The position numbers and the translations under genes are program-made. Shown here in pieces: positions 24,778 through 37,422 of a DNA stretch of 64,000 bases; positions within the stretch are counted from its first letter, which is position 1; each line of letters begins with the position of its first letter. The DNA is from Fasciolopsis buskii (Eukaryota; Platyhelminthes; Trematoda; Plagiorchiida; Fasciolidae): contig LUCM01006585.1 of the NCBI GenBank assembly GCA_008360955.1, positions 1-64,000 on the forward strand, written 5' to 3'. The notes under the pieces are model-generated. The model saw nothing but the letters and a program-made list of their open reading frames with translations, did not search any database and was not told where the DNA came from.

Positions 24778-25080
24778 AGGCTCTGAACGGTTTGTTGAAC
24801 TTCATCACATGATCATGTTGCACCTATCCGTCATTGATTTGCACGGTTACTGTCCGCTAGCTGACAGCGATCGACCCCTACTGATAGATGACTTCTCTGC
24901 AGGTAGCCTAAGTACGACGAAGGCCTTGGATATGACCTACACAGCTTGATTACTTGATACATTTAATTAGTAGGAGATTGAATGGGTCAATCGCTGTGAG
25001 CTAATGGACAGTAACCGTGCAAATCAGTGACGGATAGGTGCAACATCATGTGGTGAAGTTCAACAAACCGTTCAGAGCCT

Positions 25081-25156
25081 GCCCGGTAGCGTAATGGCTA
25101 AGGCGTTCGACTCACAATCGTTCGTCCTTGTTCGGGTTCGCGTCCCAGTTCGGGCG
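25081..25156 (+). ncRNA. tRNA-Val(CAC)-like SINE head, right arm of compound 1
   Basis: Starts GCCCG and ends CGGGC, so the acceptor stem pairs over five bases. Box A is TAGCGTAATGGCTAAGG and box B is GGGTTCGCGTCC. The anticodon loop CTCACAA gives anticodon CAC. The anticodon stem is imperfect and the variable loop is long. These features mark a tRNA-derived SINE promoter. It may still drive polymerase III transcription of the arm and beyond. Confidence 0.7.
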
Positions 25157-25369
25157 CGGTCCATATGCACTGCTCATGATTCCTAACAAGGATGAAACAG
25201 CTGTACAGTGCTTCCATGCTTTCTTTATCGTGAGTTGAGCAATGATATCACATGGTGAATTATTTCATGAAGATAATAATTATTATTCACAACTTCCTTT
25301 GTCTTTTGCACAAAATGATAACATCTGGAACGGAACTGCATTCGGTGATAGGCTACTGACTAACAAAAT

Positions 25370-25460
25370 GATCAGCACAGTCGAAATTCGAAGATGGATA
25401 GCAGGCTATCGAACAACACCCCAGAGCTTTTCAGCCGAAACCCTCCCTGGTCAGATAATT
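25370..25460 (+). mobile_element. Possible LTR-retrotransposon integrase remnant
   Basis: The plus-strand frame contains WIAGYRTTPQSFSAETLPGQ followed by IIYD. The GYRTTPxS core and the later ETxP spacing resemble the segment after the catalytic core of Gypsy-type integrases (commonly YRTTPHS, then a TGETP-like motif). The upstream part of the frame (the catalytic residues of the integrase) is not visible, and no LTRs were found. It lies 90 bp to the right of compound element 1. A short match of this kind can arise by chance. Confidence 0.28.
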
Positions 25461-25651
25461 TATGACATAAACCATTCATCCAGTACGTGTGGTTCCGAAT
25501 CTTATCATGGTGCCTTGTGTGCGCCAAGTCTATGCGGATTTTCCATTATACATGCCCTCTTTAATCTGCAGCATTTTTGTCTTAGTTATTTAATCACAGT
25601 ATATGTTTCTCTAACCTTCGCATATGATAACAGGACCAAATAATACGGGCA

Positions 25652-25900
25652 GTGTATCGAAAAATCGATGCGCCATGTATTGGTTTTAATTGTGAATGAT
25701 ATAATGTTGATAACCCAGCGTTGTTGGTAGATGTAATGCGCCAACGTTTCGACTACCGTGGGTAGTCTTTCTCAAGGCAACTTTTACAATCCAATTTGAT
25801 TGTAAAAGTTGCCTGAGAAAGACTGCTCACGGTAGTCGAAACGTTGGCGACTTACATCTACCAACAATGCTGTGCAACTAAAATTATATCATTCTCAATT
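25652..25900 (+). mobile_element. Foldback (MITE-like) inverted-repeat element, copy 2
   Basis: The core 25688-25900 (213 bp) is the counterpart of 20928-21140. It has the same terminal AATTGTGAATGA-type repeats, the same pairing arms and the same central CAATCCAATTTGATTG hairpin. The arms carry a few compensating and non-compensating changes. The left flank 25652-25687, with palindrome TCGAAAAATCGA, matches the right flank of copy 1 in reverse. The two copies are therefore inverted relative to each other and 4.5 kb apart. Confidence 0.87.
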
Positions 25901-28900
25901 TTGCATATGACAATTTGGCCTAAACGCTTTATGATACGTGAAAATTACTGATACTGTACTGGTAACGAATCAACAACTGATACTTGGAGCATAATGGTCT
26001 AAAGTTTAATCCTTCCAAGCTCTCAGACCCGAGCCACCATTGGATAAAATCAACCCTAAAGACACCTCAAATCAAAGTTTGTCTTGATTCGTAATGTTGT
26101 ATGTGAGCTGCTTTTGCTTCTTATTAACGGGTTAGCAAACTTTTGTTGTTTCATTTATATGAATCTAGCCATCACTCACCAATTTACATTTTGTTCATTA
26201 CGGAGAACTCGCTTCATATTGAGATCGTGAATGGCGTGGTTCATTAGAAAATACTGAAGAGGCACACTCAAATACTAATGTCAGGCGTAATGCTTAGTGT
26301 GCTCGGAATGGACGCAGTCTGAGTTGCCTTGCCAGGATTTAAGGAATAGAAATCAAAACAGGCCGGGTCATTGCCAGATCGGACTGTGACAAGGGACTGA
26401 CGCGCGCAAGCATTGGTCGAAAATTTGAGGATGATGTCCAAATTTCATGCATGCACCGTAGTAGATAATGATCCTGATTGAAAATAACAGTTTGGGAAAA
26501 TGTACACGATGCAACAAATAGTACTTCGTTAACTAGCTGCCTTTCGGATAGGCAAGCTTCTACGACAAAACGACTGGTCCTATAACTAACGGAAAATAAC
26601 TGATTGGATGTGAATGAAATTCGAGCTCTTTCCCTACAGTGGCTAGCCAAGGAAGACCCATAAAGGTTTCGGTTGTATACTGATTAGACGACTTACAATA
26701 TTTAATGTCCACATCCATACGGGAGGCCGAAACCTGCCAAACCCTGCGTTTGATTTTCCTCTTTCTGCGTGAGGGTTAACCTTAGCGTGTTTGCTGGCAT
26801 GAAGCTCATTAGAGTAACGTACTATTAACATCACCCGTGACCGACTTGGCCACATTTCAGCAATTTCCTAGAAAAGCTTTCCAGTAAGTGGTGAGAAACC
26901 CAACCGAATATTCAAGCTACCTTCATTTTTGATAATGCTTCGATTTATCAACGGACGAATTTGGTTCACCATAATACAGTAGATTCGGCACAGTACCCGC
27001 CGTCATATTGCCCTTCCTTCAATCTCACTGAAGCCTTCAGTAAATGAAAGTTCATCATCAAGAACTGTCTAGCAAAACACCGAGATGAGTGTACCTGACA
27101 GAATCTCAATTGAACACCGCCTATATCAATTGTTTGAATCTACCTGCCACATTGCAATCCCGAGCATTGCCCCTTTTAGCTGCGCCTCTTTGAATGCACA
27201 TTATCTGACACCTATTGGAAGTCTTTCCAATAAAGCTGACTTGTGAAAATGTTTGCTAGAAAAAATAAACCTTCAAAAATTCATCCAAGACTTTAATCCG
27301 CTCTTTAATATCCCGATTGATGGATAGGTCATTAAAGTATCTAGGACCACGGAGCGGTGGCTAAAAAACATACGCGAAAGCTAAAAATCAATATGTTGTG
27401 GCTAACTAACCACAAAATATTAGTAATGTCTCAAATTGCCGAAAAACTGGTTTGTTTCTGACTACATCTCGTCACAAAGACTGCTGTGTCAATTGTATCA
27501 TTCTGTCATTTATCTGTATTTACTGAGAAACTAACGATCACCCGATTGACGGTAAGATTAATTATGCTAGCCGGCAAGAGGCGCGCACATGCTGAGAGTA
27601 ATGAAAATGTTTTCCCGGATTTAGGGTGTCAGCTAGTTTCTCATGCAATCTGCTGGTCTTGGTTTTCTATTTCAGCTAAGAGACCACTGGCTGAATGCAG
27701 CCCACTTCAGCTGGCTTAAACGCGCGAGTACTACAATACATGTCGGATGCACATGGCTGATCAGACCAACATTACACCAACCCAGTTTTCATTCGAGACA
27801 ACGTAGTTTTAGGTCGCTCTCCAGGTTTATTTAACTCTCGCAATTTTTAGAAGTGTCATGTCTGTACTCATTGGAAAACGAGTAGAATGATACATAGGGC
27901 GATTGACTCGAACGTGGCTTTTATATTCTCACGTTAACCCAGCTTGCACACTCATGATAAATTTTTAAGCCAAATTTAAGGTGCATTTTGAGTCCTCCGA
28001 TGAGTATATCCATGACCCAACTTCCGTAACCATCACTCAGGTTGAACCGGTCCAAATACTAGGATTAGGCCTTTTTGCACAAAATTTCCAACTGATCACA
28101 AACACTTAGATTTGCTACTTGGACACCTAGACTGGTGTATGAACTGACAAACCTGCACGGCCAAATCTGACAACTGATCACAACCCTGGATTTCCCTAGA
28201 TGTCCTGCTATGGCATTCAGATTACGAAACGTTAGCTTTGACGACCACTACTTGCTTTCATGGTACGGGAGGACAAATGAACTTACTTGGGTGAATTATC
28301 TGAGTCAGCTTCGCTTTAACTTTATATCTGTACCAAAGCTTGGGAGCCGTCACCGGCTCAAGTGGAAGACGTTGCACATTTTGACCAAATTAAAATTTCA
28401 CTTCATTTGCAAATAATCATGGTACAGTTTTCACTGTTCAAAGTCAAATCAAAACAGGATGAACTTCCCTAGAGTTCCTGAAGAACGATGGAGTTTAGAA
28501 GTTAGAATATCGATGCACTGGATGTTTGAGTCCTGGCTTTCGAATCTTCAGCCACAGATCTCGTGCCTATTTTCCAGTTTTTGACTGCTTGCTTTCTATC
28601 GCCTATCCATTTTAAAGTTGAAAAACATGATTACAGGCCAAAAAAGCATCTATTTTTATACAAAAATACCCTTGAAATAGGCGCTTATGCGCACATTTTG
28701 TTTTTAGCTTTTCAGCCCGCCTTCTCCTAAGACCAGTGCTAGTGTACACTTCTGCCTTGCTTTAAAATATCCAATCACCAGGAATTTGAATAGAGTTCTC
28801 TGAACTCCATTTGGTCTTTGCGACGGGCACGTCTGAGAGAAAGTCTTTTCAAATAACTGGGAAAAATATTTTACTCTGGCTAGAAAAAAATTGTCAAAGC

Positions 28901-31295
28901 TTGTTTCACTAAGGGCTTCTGAGTTTCTTTTTTCAAGTTTTACGGTGAACTTGTTATTTGTCTGATACTGCATTCAACGTCTGGTCCTCCTTTCTCTTTT
29001 TGTTATACGGATGCTCTTCATTGCTCAAGATTAGTTTAATCCGCTTTTTAGTCCATCAAAGTCACAACAAAACTCAGCGTAAAGGATTAACCGCTCTCAG
29101 TTCTCCTCCTTTATTTACACTGACTATCTTAACTTGTGGCGTAGAAATCCCCACGGATGAAAATGGGATTGTAGTGCCAACTTTCCATCAATTTGCGCCC
29201 TTTAACTTACCAATGCCATCATTAAGAATTTATTTCGCTCTCAGTAGCAAGACATACTAGGCTGCCTGAATGCTTTATCAAACATCCATGATTAATGTGA
29301 GTACTTTCTGAATGTTCCCGCACTTTAACAAAATTTGTGGAGTTTTCCATCGATGCGATTTTTAATAATCCCCGTATAAACAATCACAAACGTCCGTGCT
29401 CACTTTCTAGACACGCCGCGTCATACAAATCAACCAGCTATTTTTTGTTCCTTTTGTTTTAGATATGCTTTTGGACCTGGAATCTGAGTTTCTCTTTTTC
29501 CCCCAGGGTGTCGAGTTTTTCAATTTATTTTATTTCTGTTGTTCAATTTATTTGTTCGGTGAAATAGTGCCTTTGGTGAGCGCTGACACGAAAGTGAATC
29601 TAGATCGTCTTCATTAGTAGATTTGTTCCCCTTTCTTCTCCTTCTACTTATGTTCAGTATTTATCAGTCAGTTAAAAACAAATATCATTCTAATGACCAA
29701 ATATGTTGGGGCCTAAAAAGTGACATATGCAAACTGAGACTGTAATATTTTCCCTAGTTGATGTGTTAAAAGAAAGAAACAAACCGATTCTAGGTTTCCT
29801 GGATAATAAAGCGTTATTTGAAGCTAACATTTCGCTTATCCGACAACCGGGGTCTGCAATTGACTATCCGAATTTCCGACAAGTTGGCATGCGGTATTAG
29901 GTGCGCTTGTCTTTTTCCTTTCGGTAAATGCATAGACCAGGCTGTGTTTGCCACAGGAAAGAAGCAACAGTTTATTACCTTCCAGTATCAGAAAATTTGT
30001 TCAAGTTAATATTTTTCCAAACCAGAAGAAATTATCAAAGTTATAGTTCACCACTCTTGCAGATGTGCACGCGTCATCAGTTTTGTTTGTCCTACGGAGA
30101 GCCGCGTTGCGCGATTGTGGTTTTATTCGACTGCCTCACCTTCTGCACACACTGGTTAGGGACAAGAGTTGTATTAAAAATGAATTGTTGAACTCAGTGT
30201 TTGCTTTTCCGTGATATGTTCGGCTTGGTGTTACCGTGTTTGTTGAAAGCGAACTAATTTGGGGTTCTTTTAGAATAATGGTCCACAAACAAGGCCCCAC
30301 ACGTGCCTTGATCTATCCGCATTGACAGTGTTCCGCAACACGCGCTCGTTTATCCAAACCCGATAAGCGCCATATGCGACATCTGTTGCAATGTCACATA
30401 TTCCCACCGCACCCGGAGGTCAATATAACCAGGTGGATGAGATGCTGAATGTGTGTGTATTCACTTCACCATCAAGATAAGGTAGTCGAAGTCACCGGAC
30501 GCGAACGAAATCACTATTTTGAATAGTAAGTGATCAAAGTTTCATCGGGCTGGATGCATGCACAAAATGCAAGCTTGGATGTTTTATTGAATCACTTAAG
30601 AACTTTTTAAAAAAATAAGACATTTTTAACCGAGTGTACATAAACAACCAAAAGTTATTAACCGTGAGAGATGCATCATGCATTTTGTGGTGAGAACTAA
30701 ATTCGAAAGCTGCCGTCGATCCTACCAAGTATTGATGTGGTCGCCTAACAGTCCGTCGTTCTGCTAGTGGGATTTGGTTTTCAGTTCTTGTCGGTGTGTT
30801 TTCCGGGTAAAATTTCCATCTAGTATATCCTGCCCGGAGGGTAGATTGATCATTTGGGAAGTACTATGCCCATCCACGTCAAGGCAGATTAGAACCGTTT
30901 CCAGCAATCAGGATTAGAAGAAGAGAATCCCCAATGAGAATCAATTACCCCAAACTAATTGTGTGACAGGCTATTGTCTAAATAGAACACAAGTCAGCTG
31001 GCAAAGATCCTAATATTCGATGTGCGGTTCAACTGAGCATATCAAAGTTGTCGTGAAAAAACTATTCGAACAACTGGGCTGAAATTATTGTTATCGGAAT
31101 TCACGGAGATTTGCAAGTCATGTTTGCTTGGGCTGAGCCGAATTTCAGTATTTAACCGTTTGGAGTGAATAGCGGTTTAGCATGTGAAATTTGATGATGT
31201 CAGTTCCCTTTATCAATCTGAATAGGACAGAAGGAAGACACAGATTGCAAGAATCAATCATTACTTTTAATCTTCTCAATCGCACATATAAAACG
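25901..31295. other. No firm feature
   Basis: Open frames at 26339-26650 (minus), 28704-28973 (minus) and 28958-29260 (plus) are of chance length and show no domain. I found no repeat shared with the rest of the window and no RNA gene. Confidence 0.35.
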
Positions 31296-31436
31296 TTAAT
31301 TTACGTTAGAATGAGACAAGGTGCAGCACAATAAAAGATAAGCAACGTAGACTAACTCAAGAAAATGTTTGGTGGTAGCCGATTGACTAACGGTCAGGAC
31401 AGCCACACATTGTTGAGTGACAGTTTTTGTGCACAT

Positions 31437-31462
31437 AGACTGAAGCCACCAGGCTTCAGTCT
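31437..31462. other. Perfect 11-bp hairpin
   Basis: AGACTGAAGCC, loop ACCA, then GGCTTCAGTCT. It lies about 60 bp beyond the end of the Penelope-like coding remnant (which is on the minus strand), so it falls in what would be its 3' untranslated region. Confidence 0.7.
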
Positions 31463-31521
31463 GTTGATCGATGAAGCCTAACAAGAGGCCAACAGTCTCG
31501 GGTACGGATCCGTAGGTTCAC

Positions 31522-31735
31522 TTAGAATGCCTGGTCGGGGTGAATTTGGTGACCGAAGGTGATAAGATGTTTCGCGATTGACGAGGCTGAGTTTCTGGTG
31601 CTCGCTTTCTGTTCAGGTGAAGGATGAGCCAATTGTCTCACTAACTACTTGGGTACATGCTCTCCAATCCGTTGTCCAAGGTACCGATCCGTTCTGCCTA
31701 TATATGCATAAACGCAGCTGCGAGTGAACTGGAAC
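31522..31735 (-). mobile_element. Penelope-like element fragment, GIY-YIG domain (copy 2)
   Basis: On the minus strand it reads QFTRSCVYAYIGRTDRYLG, QRIGEHVPK, a TAG stop (31645-31647), LVRQLAHPSPEQKAS and SSIARHLITFGHQIHPDQAF, then TAA at 31522-31524. The GIY-YIG core and the later SSIARHL-GH block are those of the nuclease domain of Penelope-like elements. From 31617 to about 31730 it matches copy 1 (1-115) and then diverges. No reverse transcriptase is present. The sequence downstream (to about 31296) is probably the element's 3' region and contains the 31437-31462 hairpin. Confidence 0.78.
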
Positions 31736-34700
31736 GATTGAAAACAAATGCATAGGCATATCGCTCACCTCACCATGTATGGTCGTTTCGTCGGCGACAT
31801 TTTATTTCTGTCGATGAGAAAAATTTTATTGAATTTTTTAATCACTTACTTTATCAGGATACACCAAAGCCTTTTCAGATCTGTACGGGAACACGAAAAT
31901 GGTATACAAAAGTACGGTTTGCACACGTTTCCCCATCATTTAGTCCGTGAATTCAAACCGAGAAAAATGCAATTAATAATCTTTCGCAGGATTGTTTGTG
32001 CACAGCGCCGGGGCAGATTTGCATCCGGGCTAAATTGATCGGAAATCCTATAGGTAGTTTAACTTGGCGAGAAAAACTGCCTATCGCTTCCTAGGGGCTT
32101 TGGCAGCGGGTAACCTTGCTGTTGGGGTGATATTAAAAGTGCAAATAATACAGTTGAATAATGAATTAGTCGAAGGGTTTCTTCAATAGAAGATAGCAGA
32201 TTAAACATTCACGATGTTAGTTAAGCCCGACGGGTGAACATTATGCGCACTGTTAATTACTATACTGGTAGCTAGTGAACATCGCTGCTTTTATTTTTTT
32301 CTTTACGCCAAAGAAACCGGAAAATTAGATTTGACGTAACCGGCTATTCATCAAATTTCTTGATAAGAAATGAAGCATTATTTTGTTTATAAAACACAGA
32401 TTCGACAGATTTGCAAACAGGTGGTAAGCACGATGCATTTAGTGATGGTCTAATCAATATTTATCTGTAGGACAAGGACAAGGGTGTCTCGGTCTAGTTT
32501 ATCCTCTATTGTGCATGAGATAACTGCAGGCTAAGGATTTTTTGAATTGGCATGACCAACTCTAGAGTTAATTTTATAATATGAACACCTTCATGCTTAA
32601 AGCGCTGGTTAAATCTGTACCTTGGGGGGACGTTTAGCGAACCGGAATTGTTAGATTCTAGCACCTGGACTTTTCTGACTAATCTCGAGAAGAGCGATCG
32701 TAGGATTTCCCACTAAAAATTGATTGGATTTCCTCCTGGAGCAAACTGATATGTTGGTCATAATCAAACGCAGTAAAGAAGTTTTACAGATGAATATTGT
32801 GGTGTTTTTAGTAGCAGTGATTGTACCAACAGTACTACTGAAAGTGACAGTTTTGTGATTCCTGATGATGGCTGGCATAGTTGCCAGTAACCCCTTCTGT
32901 GATGGTAGAATTAGGGGGGGAGAAACGTAATAACTTGTAAAAGACCAAATTTCTTATTCGCATTGTTCGTTAATCCTTGTTTAGTAAGGTTAATTTTGAA
33001 CGGGGTGAACTGAAGCCTAGCAATGAGAACTTAGGTAGCAGTTATTAGGAACTTAAATGGAATCCATATGTGGTCTGCAGTACTTCGCAGCTAAACGGTG
33101 TTTTGGTCCTGACCCAAAGCACTGATCATTCAGGTAGCGCAGTCTCATTAAAAGAACAAAAAGATCCTTTGACGCGATGTAGTTTTGTGGACGTTTTTCT
33201 AAGCGACACGCTGGCGCAGTAACGTAAGCCGTTGTTGCTGCGCTAAGAACCTATAATCTTTAAACGTAACGTGGTGACGTTTACAAGGCTCGCAAGAATC
33301 AAGTGTGATAGGAAAGAGTGCCGTTCTAAGAATTACATAGAAATAAACGGATAGGAAACAAGGCTGTATGTAGCACTGTTGTATATTGTTGGGTTTGTAG
33401 CTTATAAAACGAGAATCTGGCGGCTTTCTTCGGTTGAATCTAAACAATCGGTAGAAGAAAATGACCTTATTTACACAGTTTAGTCGCATGGGGAAAATTA
33501 AAGCTTAGGTATATTTCGATTACATTTTACGCTTTAAAGTGCCTCAGGGAAATGAATATCTGAAGTTTACCCATAATTATTCGGAAATCTCTAGTCTGTT
33601 CATCATATAAATTAAGTCTGGTGGTAAGTGAAACCATTTGAACTTAACGTACAAAAATGAATGAAATGTGTTTGAGGTACATAAGGAAAAGATTTTGAAG
33701 AGTCTTTCTTTGTTCGAAATATCTGGCAATCGCATGAATTTCCTGGAGCGAGTTTGTTTGCACCGAACCGGACGTAGATTACCTTCGCTAATTCCTATCA
33801 CTTTACATGATGGGAATTTAACCCACTTGCAAAATGGCAAGAATGGAACAGGTGTTAACTGTTACTGCGCCGTGTCCGAAAAAGTAGAAGTCAGAATTCC
33901 TGTCCTAATGCGCAGCGCGAGACTTACATTTCGGTTACACAAAAAATTGAACTAAGCCAGTCAGTTAACCGACGATTGTTGTTTTCCCAAAACAATGCCT
34001 CCGTTTCACATGATTTTAACAGTCGCTATAAGAAGCGCGGCGCTGACATGAGTCGGTGTTTCAACTAGGGACAAAACAAGATGCAGTCAGTTGGTCACAT
34101 GTGTTAAACCGTGTTTTAACATTTCCTGGAATAGATACAATTCAGATAAAGCCAGGCGAATGCTGAACGCAAAAGCTCTGCGTTCAGATGGTTTGGTTAG
34201 ATTAGGTGCCGAAACAAACTTTTTCAGAAGAACTTTTGCAATCAGACTTATACGAAGGAATTCTGTACGAAATATATTTTCATTTTAGAAAGATACCTTT
34301 ACAGAACAAAATGAAATCAAATGAAGCAATGATCAAGAGTCCGTCACTTTTAGACTGAAGTGATCATCCTGTAAATTTCGAAAAGCGGTTTGTTTTTTCT
34401 TTATTATTTCGAGTGACACTTGGTCTGCAAAATGTGCGGTGAAGATTTTATGTGGAATCAATTTGAAAACTGTTAGCTGAAGTACCCATTGTTCGAATTA
34501 ACGAGTTATCAGTCAATATATGCGGAATATGACAGGTCATTTATCATATTATGCGAAGGGGCAGAGTACGTTTTGCGGTGTTGATAACCAATCCAACTCA
34601 GGTATACTCCAACGAGAGAGGATGAATCCTACTGATGACTATTAGGCCCATGAAATGCCTGCACCTTTTTCTCGAAAATCCCGCAAAATGTACGGTTGAG

Positions 34701-35678
34701 CAAAAGGGTAGTGCCGAAGCAGTACACCGGTAGAAACCCTCCGAAACGACTATCTGTTATATTTTATTCTTTTTGAATTTTCGGTTTTGGGATGCTGATC
34801 GTCAGGGTTCGAGAGCACAAACCAGTATAATTGCAGTTCGTTTTAGACTGGTGCACAAATTACTAATTGAAGATAGGAATAAATAACTTTGAATAATTGT
34901 CTGTAATTTACTACGGATTGATTTATTTGAGACCACGGGAAACAAACACTGGCAAATGCGTTTTTTTATTTGGAGGATTTGGTTGTTTGGTTCATACAGG
35001 AAAAGCAAACGTAGATTTCAGGTATACCAGCTTCTTCTGTTAATCTGTAACCGAGTGACATTTCCAATATTATGGGGATGGTTTTTCACTTTTACCATGG
35101 GTGCGAAATCTTCATGGTGTCTTACGCAACAATGCGAAGACCTTGGCGATTCGAAGTACACCTATTCACACAATTGAATGCTACCATTTTTGCTCCGAAC
35201 TACAAGTCGTTCATACAAAATCGTTCTGTATACTCCTTCTTCCCCGATTACTTGTGCTTGTGTTGCGACAATCCGCGAAATTGTACAAGGCCCTATTGGC
35301 AATTTTATTTCGAACTAATTTTTCTTCCCCATTTAACGGCGCGCAAATTACTGAACCATTTCGATGCCAAACAGACGTGTTTGCAATTACCGGCCGCTTG
35401 GAGAAAACAATACAGAAGAATTGTGAATGATTAATTTGCTTGTGGAGCTCAATGAGACCCACTGTGGTCTGTCCTCTAATTGGAATTTTTAGGACAAAAT
35501 TATTCTTGTTTAATTGAACAGAAAATTCGCGCGTGATCTTTGCTCATTCACGGGAACATGTAAAAAGAACGGCAATTAAACTAATCACAACACTGATTTG
35601 GTGAGCTATTTTAACTAATGATCATGCTGCATTTTTCTAATTCAAATTTACCCTATTCGTATAACCGGCTTTCTGCAA
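31736..35678. other. No firm feature
   Basis: Many overlapping frames of 60-120 codons (for example 33199-33489 minus, 33668-33955 plus, 35072-35434 and 35101-35430 plus in two frames). Where two frames stay open over the same stretch neither is favoured. No domain or repeat was recognised. Confidence 0.3.
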
Positions 35679-35874
35679 CTAGCCGGAATCCCATTTATCA
35701 CTTGGAGGTCGTTTTCTCTGGGCATCAGTTTCTACCCTGGTCATAGCCAGATGGGGTGACCTTTTAAAAAAATTTAGCAAACTAGCAATGGAAACACCCA
35801 GACAAAGTAAACGTATAAACATAAAGCGATACTTGCAATTTATTGAACTGGTGACTTGAATTATTTCTGCTATA
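35679..35874 (-). CDS. Possible C-terminal exon with a membrane-like segment
   Basis: The minus-strand frame follows a good acceptor (a TTTTTTCACGACAG tract, exon start 35874). It has a hydrophobic stretch FMFIRLLCLGVSIASLL, then a basic tail ending RKRPPSDKWDSG and a stop. This would fit the end of a single-span or multi-span membrane protein. No family was recognised and no second exon is established. Confidence 0.2.
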
Positions 35875-35915
35875 CTGTCGTGAAAAAATATTACATCCAT
35901 TTTATTGTATTTCAA

Positions 35916-37300
35916 ACAGTACTGATGAATTTCACTGACAATATTCCACTTTCTGTTTTTTATTCGTCATGTGCCTGACTGTCATTGATTAGTTCTTACT
36001 GAACCCATGTGACTGTATAGGTCGGTCGATTTTCGTACTCCAGTTTGCCGCTATAATCTGAATTGGGAAGGAAGTTACAACCACATTTAACAAAGAACGA
36101 AAATATTTTACATTTGAAGCCGATACTAAGAGACAGACTATGATGTCAAAATTCATTGTAACTCGAGAATAAATCAACCCTGACGGTCTGATCCAGTCAC
36201 TTTTGGCAGTTGTTAGTGACGTTACCAAACACAATCCTAATACGAATAGGTGAGCTAATTTCTATCGAATTTTCCACTGCGGAAGATTTGCTCTGAGTAC
36301 ACCTTACTTCGGACAGAATTCACAGTGTAATTCAAGATGTTCGATAATTCGCACTAAATATTGGATCCTTGCTTCCTTTTCTCAATCAGACATGCCGTTA
36401 ACATATGCATCATCCACCTTACTTGCATTGTCATTTCGAAATCGAAACTCTTGTGGACGCGAGATGAATTAGCAAATATCTATTATTAAATTCGTGAAGC
36501 ATACTTGAGGCAATTCTTCTGTAAAAAAGTGGGAAGTATTTTCTCTTCCATTTTAATGGCATTCCTAAAAGTATTTTAACCATCAGGTTACTACAAATTA
36601 AATAAGAACTTCCGGCAACCAGTGACGCATTTTTCTTTCAAGCAGATATTAGATGTTGCAGTGGGATACCGTATAATTACCGACTTCATGAGAGAGATTA
36701 GAAACAAGAATTGCGTTGTCGGTGGTTTGGTGCTTTCGCTCACGATTCATTGCGTCAAATCACAATCGAAATTAACTGGCCATCTAAAACATTGACATAT
36801 CCATTCAAGAGACTGATGTTGACCTTTTAAATATCAGAAATATCTAAAGCACTAAAGCCATGCCTACGTTTGTACAGCCGTTGAGATAAAGGTAAATTAG
36901 AAGTATTGTATCTGTTTTCCACAGTGGATGAATTTTGCACCTCGTCAGAACGGTTACAGTGTGTTATCAACTTCTTAGTCTGTTGATGACACAATCAAGG
37001 CATGTTGCTTTGAGAGGCACAAGGCGGATGAATCCAATATTTACTAACTGCTTCAGCTGACAGAAGGAACTCTATCTTCAAGTCAGTTATTCTCAGTAAA
37101 ATCATGCCTGGCATTGCTTATTCAGTTCCAGAGTATTGCATTTATGATTAACTATTTAAAACCGGCAATCCATTGTTCTCATTCAAAAAACTGAATGCAC
37201 ATATTCTGTTTTTTAGACTGAACACAGTGCAGGTCGACTAGATTCACGAAAGTGGAGAAAAACCGAAATCGATGCTAATTCATTGCTCGTTCGTTCTGAG
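35916..37300. other. No feature seen
   Basis: A minus-strand frame at 35989-36234 is the longest. Nothing is recognisable, and no repeats occur before the direct repeat at 37301. Confidence 0.35.
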
Positions 37301-37422
37301 AGATCAGAACATGAAAGAATTCACCATGTGATATCATCACTCAACTCACCATAAAGAAACCATGGAAGCACTGTACAGCTGTTTCATCCTCGTTAGGAAT
37401 CATGAGCAGTGCATATCCACCG

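Larger units (their letters stand above)
24564..25269 (+). mobile_element. Inverted dimer of tRNA-derived SINE (compound element 1)
   Basis: Two ~300-bp arms in opposite orientation surround a ~90-bp spacer (about 24874-24966). Each arm holds a tRNA-like module with RNA polymerase III box A and box B. The left end carries the TTAGTAGTAGGAGATTG tail and the right end stops at TTATTTCATG. A 12-bp repeat with one mismatch (AAAATAATAATT at 24552-24563, AAGATAATAATT at 25270-25281) brackets it, which suggests the whole dimer was inserted as one unit. A second compound element at 37313-38013 has the same spacer in the same orientation. There is no protein-coding capacity; frames over it are shadows. 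Confidence 0.85.

Noticed and set aside
25081..25156. Functional tRNA-Val gene
   Set aside because: The anticodon stem has mismatches, the variable loop is long and the module is embedded in repeated SINE arms in four copies.
35072..35434. Two long overlapping plus-strand frames (120 and 109 codons)
   Set aside because: Two frames open over the same stretch plus one on the other strand indicate low stop density rather than a gene; neither shows a domain.
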